In this document: positions 28,554-42,000 of the stretch, one piece after another
Position numbering within the stretch: the first letter of the stretch is position 1
Layout of the letters: every line of letters starts with the position of its first letter
Origin: Dipetalonema caudispina
Taxonomy: Eukaryota; Nematoda; Chromadorea; Rhabditida; Onchocercidae
Direction of reading: 5' to 3'
Assembly (NCBI GenBank): GCA_013365325.1
Contig: JABVXV010000086.1
Location: 147,687-211,686, forward strand
DNA length: 64,000 bases
The notes under the pieces: model-generated
The model's input: only the letters and a program-made list of their open reading frames with translations
What the model was told of the DNA's origin: nothing
Database searches by the model: none
Translations under genes and position numbers: made by a program

Positions 28554-31500
28554 TTGGCAATATTATATTTGTGAAATGAGAATAAGTAAACTTACTTTTA
28601 CAATATTCCTTAGATGGCTGAATTCATTATCATCAAAATCACCAATATCATGCTCAATGCTATCATTACGATTAATTTGATTTCGTTCACGTTGATATAC
28701 TGTCTAGAAATATTTTTAAATTAATAATCATCAAAAAAAAAAAATAAATCATTAAAATTATTGAATAATTCCGATAAAAAAAGAGAGAGAGAGAGAGAGA
28801 GAGAAAAAAAAGGATAAATGATGATAGTATTCAAATTAGTGATAAGATAATATTAAAAAAATTAAAAAATGAAAGAATTTTTACTTCTTGTAAAGGTGCC
28901 CTAATACGATATCGTCTTGGGTATGGACTTGATGATGGACTTTGTGAACGAGGTCGTAGTGGTGGTGTTGGTGGCTTATGTCTTACAATATCTGAAGGCC
29001 TGTAAATGGTTAATTTTACCGAAAAAAAAAAAAAAACAAAAAATTTTCCATCATTTATATCCAAAATTTTAAATTAAGTAAAAAAAAGCTATAAGTAAAA
29101 TAAAATATTTAAAAAAGAAAAAATCCTCTATCATTTACAGTCAAAATTTTCGACTGAAAGAAGAGATGTAATTAAAAAAAAAAAAAAAAAAAAGAAATTT
29201 AAAATGTAAAAGAAAGACTTACTTTGGTGGTAAAGCTGATGAATTGGTAAAATCTGTTTTTCGAATTGAGTTAATCGATGATTCATCAGCTATCCGATTA
29301 TCACCATTATCATGATATGGTGTACGAACATTTTGTAAACGTTCCTCTTCTATGCGATAATCCGTTAACGGATCAATGGATTGTCCGTAACTTTCTAAGC
29401 TATACGTACGTTCATCAATTCCACGTGCTATTTGCCTATCACCATTCACATGTTTCAATTCCTGTAGAATAGAATTTGAAAATTTATTTACTTACACTTT
29501 TTTTTTTTTTTTTTTCACTTTTGTTTATTATTTGAATAATTTTTCTCACAAAAATTTTCTCTTAGCATATGTATAAATTATTTATTTTGTTATGCATTTT
29601 TAAAGAAAAAAAAAAAAAATATTTTCGATGCAGAAATTGTTGAAATATTTTTATTAGATAAAAAGGAACCAATTAATTACCAATTAAAATTATGTATTCA
29701 TTTTACGGAACACTATTGAAAACATTTCCGGACAACGATGCCTTTCTCTCTTTCTTTCTTTCTTTCTTTTTTTTTTTTTGATGTTTATACATCGTTTCCT
29801 TGTTTTTCTTTTCTTTTCTTTTTTTTTTTTCCTGATCAGACAAAGTCGTACTTTAAAGGAACCGCACGACACGAACCGCTTTACTCTTTAATTTAATCCA
29901 TTTCGATGATTAGTGATTGTCGTTGGATGTACATTTATACAACGCTTTCAAAATGATAAATTCGAATAAATTTCTCCGGAATATCCACCTCGAGGAGCAA
30001 TTTTTCCTGTCGTTTTCGTCGTAATATTTCCGGATTATTCTCCCGTTTTGCTTTCAATTTTTTCAATTGAAACTTCAACCAATCATCTGCATTCTCGGCA
30101 TCTGTCAATGAATCATAACGATTGTGAGCAAATAATCGATTTCCGTAAGATTCACTGGAATATTTAATACATGAATGAATGAAATAAATTTGCATACGTA
30201 AATAAATTTTATAATAAAAATTTTAATTAAAGGTAAATTACATAAAAATTGAACAGTTTTTGGTGACAGAATTTTAGTATATAAATAAAATTACAAGAAT
30301 TAATTAAAAAAATTATAGTTAGGAAAGAAATTATAAATATTTTGAGGTTTTTTTTTTTTCTTCTTTTTTCTAATTATTCATATGATCATTGTAATTGCTT
30401 TATTTTTCTTGCAAAAATTTTTGTGCAAAAAAAAAAAAAAAAAATTATTTAATTCTTTTATAATAATTAAATATTTTTTTTTTTTAAAAAAATATTTAAT
30501 TATTAATTTACCGATAAAACGGAGCAGAAGTAGCAGAACGACAATTACGCATTCGAAATGCTTCCCGATCCTTGTTAATATTGCCAAGCGAACTTGCTGG
30601 CTTCGGTGATGAGAAATAGTCATCGAAAGTTGATTGATTTCTAAAAAATTTTTTTTTTTTCCTGCTAAAATTAAAAATTTCCATTACATAGTGCATAAAT
30701 GGAAATGCTACAAATTTAGCTCACATTTTTGAATTGATTTTAAAACTAAATTTTGCATTTTCCAAGTTAAAAATACGAAAAAAAAAGATGAAATAATTCT
30801 TGAGACAAGAAAAAAAAATTGAATTTTTTATTATGTAAATGAAAATAATACAAATTTAGCTTACAGTAATTTCTAAATTAGATTTGAAATTCAATTTAAA
30901 ATGCAACAAAATAAACGATGGGAAATTATTTGAAAGAGTTTTGTTTGAACCAAATTACAATCAATAAAGTTTGTAGATGGATTTGTTTGTTTATATTTTG
31001 TTTACTTATTTAATTTATTCAACAATGGAAGCTTTTCTTTTTCGTTTTTTGCTATAAACTTTTACTTCTGCTCTCGTTTTATTGGTAAATGATTTTTTTT
31101 TTTTTTTTTTTTGACAATTAAATTTTTTTTTTCACACCAATTTGCAAATAAATTCATTAAAACGATTTTTGCAACTGAAATTTTTATTATATTTTCAGCT
31201 ACGACTTAAATTCTTAATCATTCTTTTTTTTTTTTCATTTAAAAAATTTTTTTTTTTTTCATTTCAAAATAGTTAGTTTAAAGTGAAATTTATCATTTGT
31301 AACAAAAATTTTTTCATATGTTATTATTTAAATTCAAGAAAGAGTAAAGAAAAAAAGGGAAAAAAAAACCAAGAATAAATGGAATAGTATTAAGATGATA
31401 CTAATTAAATTATTCAGTCAAATATCTATTCTATTTAAAGAATGATTGCAATTAGGCTAAATCTAAATTTTTGAAAAAAAAAAGTATTAATTATTAAAGT

Positions 31501-33054
31501 AATCAGTTCTTTATAATGCAAAATATTGTTAGTATTAACATAGTTTAACAATGAATGCATGCTTATGCATGCTATACATATGCATGATGCAATCATCACA
31601 ATACACAAGCATGAATGAAATGCAGTTAAGATCAAATAACAAGTCAAAAAATGGTAATTCATAATTTCATTTTGTTGATAATTTTAACTGACCATCCAAA
31701 TTTCAATAAAAATTTGAAAAAAAAAGGAATCTTTATAATTGATAATTTAATTTACTTTGTATGTTTGAGATATTTGATAAATTATGCAATTTAAAAATTA
31801 GTATCACTAAAATTAGCATAATTCAGTATTTGTAGATTACCATATATATTTATACGTCAAGATTCATTAAAGAATAGTTGAGTATTCTAGTATCAAGAAC
31901 CTATAACTCGTATATTTTATTATACAAGTATTATGATATAATAAAGATTATAAAGATTATATTAGTTATAGTGATATTTTAATACTGAATACTTCAAGAT
32001 CAGTGATTAATTGATATTTTTGTACAAAATATCGAAATTTTCTTTCGTAAACAAACGCATGAAGAAGAAAAAAAATATCAATACTAAAAGTATTTCAATA
32101 CTTATATTTATGTGTAAAACATCATTAATATTATACGAGTATTTGAGTATTTCAATATTGAATATTTTCAGACTTTTAAAAGTTAATTGATAGATATTAG
32201 ATTTATTAGAAGTTAATTGATATTCTAGTACAAAAATATCGAAAATTTCTTTTTATTATTTTAATTCTTTTAATTCTGACACCTTCATGTTACCTAAAAA
32301 AAAGAGCTTAGGTAAAACTTACTGGTGAAGTGTATTTTTTCCCGGTACTTTGATACTTTTCAAGTTCGGTTCGTTCAATTTTGCTGTTGCTGCTGCTGCT
32401 ACTGTTGCTGCTGTCGTACTATTTGTAAAATAATTTTGATTTGTACTTTGATCTTCAGACTCATTTTTGCTTTTCCTATTCAGATCACCATTTATTTTAC
32501 CTGATTCCATTGCATTACTTGTAATAGGCATTGTTGCTTGCGATGTATATGTTAGATAAAAATCCGGATCGCAAAGATCATCCAAATCGCTACTAAATTA
32601 AGAAAAAAAAAAAAAAAACTTAACTTAAATTTTTGACAAAATGAAAATTGTAAAAATTTTGTTGAAAAAAATTCACTGGTATAGGTGATAAAATTACAGG
32701 TATTTTTAAAATAGCAGTTAAAAATGAAAAATTAATCGTACAAGAAATAGAAATATTTGTTTGTAAAAAAAAAAAAAAAGAAGGCAAACATACTTATAAG
32801 CATCATCATTTAATGTTTTATATGAATCATATTTTGTTTTTCGTCGTTTTGATACATGCTTTGCTTGTTCTACAATCTATAAATAAAAAAAAAAAAAAGG
32901 TAACAAAATTCAAAATTAAATTTAAATCTAACCATTTATAATTTTTTTTTTTGAAATATTTGTAACGAAAATTTTTGCTAATATATATCAAAGTAATATG
33001 AAAAATTATAATTTAAATACATATAAATTAAACAATTTTAGTTGACCATTTAAT

Positions 33055-33089
<35 letters not shown>

Positions 33090-36000
33090 AATTTTTTTGC
33101 ATGTATTCATTCATAAATATAGTAAATTATGGTAGTTCATATCTGATAATTACTTATATTTAAACGAAATATTGTGTGAAATAAGGAGAAGAGAGACGTA
33201 CGACAGGTTTCTCTTCATAATTTGCCGGATAATCTGATTTTGACGATTCGATTTTTGGGGTTGAATTCGCAATTGGGCCATTACCGGTACGATTGAAATC
33301 ATTAGATGTATCATTCATATCAGTTATTTTGCTATTTTGATCAAAGAAAATACCGTTCGTTATCTAAAAAAAAATTATGTAAAATTAAGCAAATAAAGAT
33401 ATAAAGAATAAAATATTCTAAATTTAAATTTAAAACTTAAAAGAAATTTTTCAAATTAAAAAAAAATTCAAACGGGAAAAATTGAAAAACTAAACATTTC
33501 AAAACAAAAAAGAAAAACAAACTTTATAATATCAAATATACAAGACAGAAAATTGCTTTTCACATATGACTTTTTATCAATAAATAAAATGGATTTTTTT
33601 TATTATTTCAATAACGAAATATGAGACTAAATATTTGAAAAGGGTAACTTTAACATTAGCTAAGAAATGAATCGAATGAATTAAAATGATATTAATTAAT
33701 AATAACTTAAAATTTGAACAAATTTAAAAAAAAACGGAAAAAACGGAAAAATTTTTGAGAAAATAAGAAAGCAAAACCATCGTTGGCTAAAAATAATGGA
33801 AAGAATAAAAGCAGTAAATGTAGTATGTTAAATGATTGTTTCGTTTTTTTTTTTCTTTTTTTTTTAAAGATTCCTTTCTTTCACTTTTTAAAGTTTTTCC
33901 TTTTTTTCTTTTTCTCATCAAAATTCCGCAACTAATTGCAGGGGAAATTTTTTAACAGAAAAGTTCATTCTTTTTTTTTTCCTCCTTTTGAAAAGTTGCC
34001 CTTTAGGACTACTTTAATCCATTTCTATCTTTCCTTCTTGCAACTTTCAAAATGAAAATATTCCATTGAGAAATATGAGGGAAAAAAAAAGATTAGCAAA
34101 TTTTCAACAGTTTTGATTGAAATAAATATTACAAACGACAATAATTTTTCATAGAATGACTTATTGAATAGAGAAAATTTCCATATTTTAAATTAACAAT
34201 GATTTGTGTGCATAAAATTTTAAATTAAATTTTAATCCAAATTGTCAGCATTCATTTCGTTTACTTTTTTACACTACTTTTCTAATAAAAAAAAAATTTT
34301 GATTCGCTTCTTTTTTTTTTTTTTTTTTTAATTTTGTTTCCTAGAAAAATTGATTTGAAAACATTTGGTTTCGAAATTGCTCCAATTTTTTTCATTTATT
34401 TCAAGAAATTTCGACTTGAATTTAAATTGGAATCCAAATTGAATTTTATTTCATTTCATGCAATTAATTGTAAAGAGCTATTTGACGAAAATTTTCGAAG
34501 TGTTTTTAGGTTATCTTTCAAATATTCTAATGAGTTTTTCAATAATTTTTTTATAAAAGATCAAATAAATGGTAAAATTTTACAAAATCCTTTTCTGCTT
34601 TTCTTTCATTTCCATCATTATGTTATAAATTCAGAATTGATCCGTAAAAATCACAATGGTAATTTTGAATTTTTCAAATGTAATTAACACAAAAAAAAAA
34701 AAAGAAAAATGAAAATGAAAGCTATAGGAAGACAATATAAGGGAAAATAGAAATGAATTCTTGGAATTACATATAAATTCTGATAATAATCGCATATTCT
34801 GTTATATCAAAATTATCATTTCAATTTAGCTTAAATTATCCCTCAATTATGCATTATCATATTAAGCTAAAAGGAACGATGATTGTCAAAAGATTCATTT
34901 TCTAAAAAAAAAAAAGAGATAAAAGAAAGATTATATTACAATTTCAAATTAAGTAAATAATTCTCGTTATATAATAATATTTATGTTATTTTTTATATAT
35001 ATACAACATTATGTGAAATCATAATATGATTTATTCTTTAGAGAACAAAGATTAGATTACAATTTTGAATTAAGTAAATAATTATTGGCATATTAATGTT
35101 ACTATTTTGTCTGTAACATTTTATAGGAAATTAAATATATTTAAAGATAAGGGGAAAATATTAATGATGGCATGAAATTTCAAATCGATACTGTATCATT
35201 AAATATGACAAATTTCGAACTAATGTAAAAATGGAGAAAAATTGAAAATGATGACTTTGACTAAGTATTGTTATTATTTGCTTGAGTTAAATTTTAATCA
35301 ATTTACTTATGGATTTTTTCAAAACAACTTTACCTTTTCGATATCATCTTCCCATTTTGGTGTTTCAGGTAATCGTTGTAGATCCGTGGATTTAACTGGT
35401 ACCAATGCAATTTCAGATGGTGATGGTGAAATGTTCAATGCTGCTGTAGCTGTTTCTTCTACTTTAAGACGTTGTGGTTTCCGTGGTGCCGTAAAATGTT
35501 CGCTAAGTGCACGAGCTGGTACATAGGAAAAGCATTTACTTGCTGGATCATACCTTAAAATAAATTGAAAATTGTATTATATTACCGGAAAAAATCAATA
35601 AAAAAATTGATTTTATATTATTAATTCGATCATATATGACAAACATGTCGATTATTAAATTTATTAATTGTGAATAAAGGTAAATTAATGCAACGGTAGA
35701 GATTTTGCTTTTGAAATGATTAAATTCAAGAAGTAAAAGATAAAGAAAGATTTTTTTTTTTTGTTAAAATAAGCAAAAGCAAAAGTTCAAATTAGAAATG
35801 AAAAAATCATTTCTTCTTTATATTTTTTAAACTTTTTACAAATTTTAATTTTTGAAAAATTTTTTCATTTTTATATTGCAATTTCTTTTTCTCTTCTTTA
35901 TCAATGTCAAATATATGAACGCTATCCTAAATTTATTTAGAAGCTTAAGAGTGATTATCCGATTTCTTTCTATGACGGATTGAAATTAATCCAAGTGTTT

Positions 36001-39000
36001 TGTTGATAAGATTTAAAGTAAGCTAATATGATTAAGCATTACAATGAATAATTATCAACAGGACATAAGAAAGAAAAATGAATAAATAATGTCACCAGAA
36101 ATGACAAATTACAACAGATCTATCAAATCCTTCTCATTTATTAAATCAGTCAATCCTAATATCAAAATGGAATGGATTAAAAAAACCAAGGATTAATATC
36201 AAATAATCGATATAAATTCAATGTTTAACAATAGCAAAGAATTATAATTGCAAGATTTAATTATTTCAATGCTATTCAAATTTAAAATAACACTAAAATT
36301 TAAATTTATTCGAAAAATACCACAAGAAACGGAGGAAAAAAGGAAAATAATTGGATGTTACGGATTTGTTAATTTTTAATTATTGCTTATTCTAATAATT
36401 ATTGGTATATTTCAGAAAATAAAATAATTTTTTCTAATACTCCAAAATAATTTTAATATCATAAATGTACGTCACATTTATGAAAAAAAAAAAAAAAAAA
36501 GTTCATTGTTAATATTACTATAATGATTGAATTCTTTTCTCAAACTTCTAATAAATTTATAAAAAAATTTAAAGAAATTACCTGTCTTTTGCTACTAGAT
36601 CAGGTTCTATAGCTCGTGGTGTTGCTGTACGTTCTTCAGGTGGACTTGTGGGACGTACGGTTGGATTTGGTCGTACAGATGCAGGAAGTGCAGAATGAGC
36701 TCGTGTTATTATTTGATCACTTCCCCTAAATTGAATTTTTGCATGTTTAAACAAATAATAATTCAATTTCATATTAATCACAAATCAAATAAAATTCATA
36801 ATACTAATTTCAAATTTCTACAAAATAAATCATTACTGATTGGAAATAATTTGTATAACTGTGATAATGAATAAGTTATAAATCTTTTTTTTTTCCTTTT
36901 TAAACTATTTTTAATGCCATATATATGCGTCATTTTTTTACGTAATAATTACATAAAGAGAACTACGTCATCTAATGTTGTTAAAATAATTAACTTTTTT
37001 TTTTTTTTTACTTCCAATGAAAATGAAAAAAAAAAATCACAAATTAAGAAACAAAATTTCTATTATTTTTTATGAAACAACAACAAAAAAAAAAAAGTAT
37101 ATTATTAGATTTTAAAAAAGAATCAAAACTTTTATAAAATTCCATAATGAAAAAGGCATGTAAAGAATTAGTAAAACTAACTACTTCAATGTATAATTAA
37201 ATATACAATTACATTAATTAGTAGCATAATTATTTATTGCTACAATAAACTTTTAGTGATGTAATCAAACATTTTCAGTTAAAGAAAATTAAGTAAATTT
37301 ACCTTGTTTGTTCTGAATAATAATGATCAGTAGCATTCATTCTTTCTTCCAAATTGATACGCGGTTTTGGTGGTGGCAATGGTGGCATGCCACTTTTTTC
37401 CTACAAATAAATGTTATTAATTTATCAAGTAAAAATTTATCAATTAACTTATTAACTCGATAATATATAGTTGTAAAAAGAAATTTTTTTTTTCTTTTTA
37501 TTGTTTGATAATTAAGAAAATAGTAGTAGTGCAGAATTGACGGAATATGCCGTTTAACTTAAGATGATAAATTAGATAAATTTTAAATGATGATAATTCC
37601 AGGCTGTAATTGCTTATTTAAATATTAGTCTCAATTATTGAATTGTCATTTTTATTACTTAAAAAAAAATTTATTTAAATTAATACCTAAATAATAAATG
37701 TAAGCATGATTTGATGTTATGTTTAGAGAATAATATTAGATAATATATTAAGGATGAATTAAAAATTATCATTGCTTATCTAATTTTATTGTCTAATTTT
37801 GCTATTATTAGTTTTATCATAATTTTAATTCTAACATAATTGAGAAATTATCAATTACGTTGTATAATTTTTTAAAAGAAGTTTTTCTAGATGGAATGCT
37901 TTTTATAAAAGTTTTGCTTATTGTCAAATCATAACATGAACAAAACATGACCTATGGAATAAAGTATAAGCTAGGATAAAGTGACCTTTTTGTCGTTTAT
38001 AAATTAAAGTGAAACTTAACTGGATCAATCATCCTCAAGTTTTTGCCGTAAATTTTATTGATTAATATAGACAAAAAGTTTTAAAATGAAACTTAAGTGG
38101 ACGAATCTTTTGCAAATTTTTTCCGTAAATTTTATTGAACATTTTAACTAGCAAAACAATTCATTTTAATGCAAAAAAAAAAAAAGTAAAACAAACGACA
38201 AAAATCTGTGAAATGGCCATTTTTCTTAAAGCAAAATCACAGCGAATATTTAACCAATTTTAATTTATAAAATGTTTAAAAATTAATTTAAGCCTAAAAA
38301 AGAGGAGAAAAAAAATATATTAAAAATTAAAAGGAATAGAAATGTATAAGTGAAAAAGAAAATAAACTATTTAGATTCAATCAGAATTGATGCTAAAATA
38401 AGTTCCTTTGTCGAAAAAAGAATGATGAATTACTGCTTTGCAAAACAGATGTTTGTTGAACCCTTTTTTTTTTTTTTTTTTCTTTTTTTTTTCTTTTCTG
38501 TTAGGTTTCTTCCATCTGAAGCTAATAAAACTATTTGTGTTTATTTGAGGTAATATTATAAATATATATAAAAAAAAAAAAGAAAAACTTCAAATTTGAT
38601 TAAAATTTTTTAAAATATACAAAATTTGATCCATTATAATATTAACAATTATCGATGGTATTTGTAAATCAAATAAGAAAAAAAAAAAGCAAAAAAAATT
38701 TCCCCTCTTTCTATCATTTTAATTTTATTTACCGGAAGAGCATTAGCAACAAATTGATTAAGCAGCCTTATGGCTCTTGGCAACAAAATGATAGACTACC
38801 AGTTGCGTTACATTTGGCTAAAAATCACCACGAATATAATCATCATAAAAACGATAAAAAAGCCTTGTCATTCATTTTTAGCTTTTTCATGATTTTGGAA
38901 ATTGTGCAATAAGTATTCAAGAAACAAAAATTGACCAATAAAGCTTAAATTTAAATAAGTTAGGAAAAGCCAAAAACAGATGAATAATAGTCTAATAGAA

Positions 39001-42000
39001 ACAAAATTTAATTGTAATATTCGAAATAAAAATTCCCTACTTATCGTAAAATCAATAATTACTTAAAACTAAAAATGAAACAATGTAATATGATATGTGT
39101 AAAGTTATTTAAATATTATGATACCTGATCATATAGATTAGAAGATCATACATTAGCTATTTATTGCTATAAATTAGTGAAATATATTTTGATTTGAAGT
39201 AAAAAATATAATATATGATAATATTAAGAGTAGAATTTCATTTTTTTTTAATTTTAATTTTAATTTCAAAAAACAAAAAAACAAAATTATTGGAATAAAA
39301 AGATAGAGAAGAAAAAAAAAATCGATTAAAAGATTAAAGTTTGAATGAAAGAAAAAAATAAAACAACAAAAGAAATTGTGAAATATATATGCAATCGATA
39401 TTTCACTTATTTCATCAAAACAAAATTTTTAAAGATGTGAAGATGGTAGTTAGTAATGTTGTTTGTTTGTTAGTGTAAATGAGTATTTCAATTCATTTAG
39501 TTTTTTTTTTTTTTTTGTTTTTTAACAAAACAACAACTGACAGATGGATGAATTTGTTAACGTAGTAATGGAGTAAAAATAATCTAAGGTAGCTAACTGA
39601 ATGAGGAAATTGTAAAAAAAGAAAAAAAAAAGAAAAGATTTTTTTTGTTCCAAAATTTTTTAGAAATTTTTTGTTTAATTGTTAAAGATAAAAATTAGCT
39701 TATAATAGTATGTTTCATTTATATCTTATATTATATATTGTAATTTTTGTTATAACAAGAAAAAATTTTCAATATTTTTGTTATTTTCTTGTTTTTAAGT
39801 TGTTTGAAATTAAAATTAAGATTTAATCTTTTAATCTTATACTATATTTGATAATTATTTTACTAATAAAGATAAGTGATAATTTTTTACTATGTATATT
39901 TTATCATATCAAAAAAAATGTGTAAAATGTTTGTAATCAAAAAAACAAAATGTAAACGAAGTTAAAGTTACAATTAGAGTGGTAAAATTTAATTATTTCA
40001 AATTCTATCAATGAATTCTATTAATTTTAAACAATTACAGCTAATATATCTACATTAAAATGTAAATAGAGCTATAGATGTATAACGTGAAATAAACGTT
40101 GAAATTCGTAACGGATAAAATTAATCAATTTAAACTATTAGCATTTTTAGTAATAAATAGATTGCAAGAATCTATTCAATAATTGATAGCATCAATTCTA
40201 TCAATCGTATCAATTTCAATCAATTGAATTTAACGTATTACATCAAAAAACGTATTTGTAGAATCCACATTGTAACGTATGTCCGTGCAATCTTAGCTCA
40301 CATATCAAACCGTAACGTAAAAAAAAAAAACACGGTTAACAAATACATCAGATGTTAAGAATGATAATTTTGAAATGTAAAAAATTTGAATTTTAGTAAA
40401 AAATTTTATGAAATAATGGAATAAGTTGTAATCATTTAATTTTCCTTATCATTGCAATAATATTAATAATTATTGCATGTTACTATTATCGTGAAAATAT
40501 TTTAATAGTTATAACTTCCGGAAATAATGAAATTTGCTTTTTTTTCCTTCCGTTTTTTTTTTTTCACTATTAAAAATTAAACAAAACAAAAAAGAACTGC
40601 GAATATTTAAATGAATCATATATAATGTGAACAGGAAAACAATTCGTGTATTAATTATTAGAAATAGTAAAAGAATAATGAATTACTTATTTTTTCCATC
40701 TTTCTTCTACATTCTCATAAAGAAAGATGAAAATATCACAATATTGTAATCACTTTTCTGGATTAAATATTTCTTAGTTATTTTTTAATTTTAATAAATT
40801 TAGGAAAGAATTAATTGCTAATTTTCCATATAAGAAATGACATAAATATTGCAAATATTATGCTAACTTTGTGAATCAAATATTTTCCATTTATTTTGTA
40901 TTTTAATTGTAAAATAATATTTGGAAGTATAATTTCATTTATTCAAGAAAAAAGCTTTAGCAATAGATACAACCATTTAAAAATTATAGTGAAATTTTCC
41001 CCAAAGATTTGCTCTTCTTTCTATTTTCCATTCCTTCTAAGTTTACTTTTATTCACAAAAAATTAACTTTCGATCATTTTTTGCTAAAAAATAAAAAAAA
41101 AAATTAAATTAAAATTTAATAAATGAAAAAAAAAAAAAAACTAACTGATGAAGAAATACAACAAATCATCATCACTCTTCCTATTCTTCTCTAACAATCA
41201 TAATTTCGAAAATGATCAAATTGAATTCATATCAAAATGAATCGAACTATTTGATCCATTGTTAATAGAATTGAGAATTATTTTCAATCAATTTGAGAAT
41301 TACAATTTTATACGATAATATTGAATGTAATGATTGTAGTTGGATTTATAGTTGTAATTAAATAAATATTATAATGATCATATCATTTTTTTTTTTGTCG
41401 TTTTTTTAATAGTTTCTAGTAAAAATAGTAGTAAAGAATGATGTAACAATAGTAATATCACTATTTTTATATTAATAGTAGCAATAGATGGTACTAAAAT
41501 TAGAATTAGTAATAGTAGTAGTAATAATAATAATAATAATAATAATACTATAAGTAGTAATAGTATAAATAGTAAGTAATATTAATAGTACGATAAAGTA
41601 GTAGTAATACTGAAAGTAGTAGCACTAGTAATGGTACTAAAAGTAGAATTAGTAGCAATAGTAGTAGTAATAATAATAATAATAATACTATAAGTAGTAA
41701 TAGTATAAATAGTAAGTAATATTAATAGTACGGTAAAGTAGTAGTAATACTGAAAGTAGTACTAAAAGTAGAAATAGTAATAGTAATGCTAGTAGTCTAG
41801 AAGTAGTAGTAGTATAAATAGTAAATAATATTAATAGTACGGTAAAATAGTAGTAATACTAAAAATAATAGTAGTAGTAGTGGTAGTAGTAGTAGTAATA
41901 GTAGTAGTAGTAGTAGAAATGACAATACTTGTAAAAATAGTAATTTAAGCAGTGATATGTACTGTTGATTTTAGCACAACTCTTTTCCTACGAAAAAAAA

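Larger units (their letters stand above)
25004..28595. other. Tensin intron, 3.6 kb, low complexity
   Basis: No exon is supported. The intron holds A/T homopolymers, a CT run at 27018-27050, an AAT/AAC/CAG array at about 27328-27545, a foldback at 27571-27705, a T tract of roughly 25 bases ending near 27874, and (ATT)n at 28509-28554 shortly before the next exon. Confidence 0.6.

Noticed and set aside
29690..29872. Basic 60-codon frame beside tensin exon 16
   Set aside because: Lys/Arg-rich because of a pyrimidine tract on the other strand; not connected in phase to tensin.
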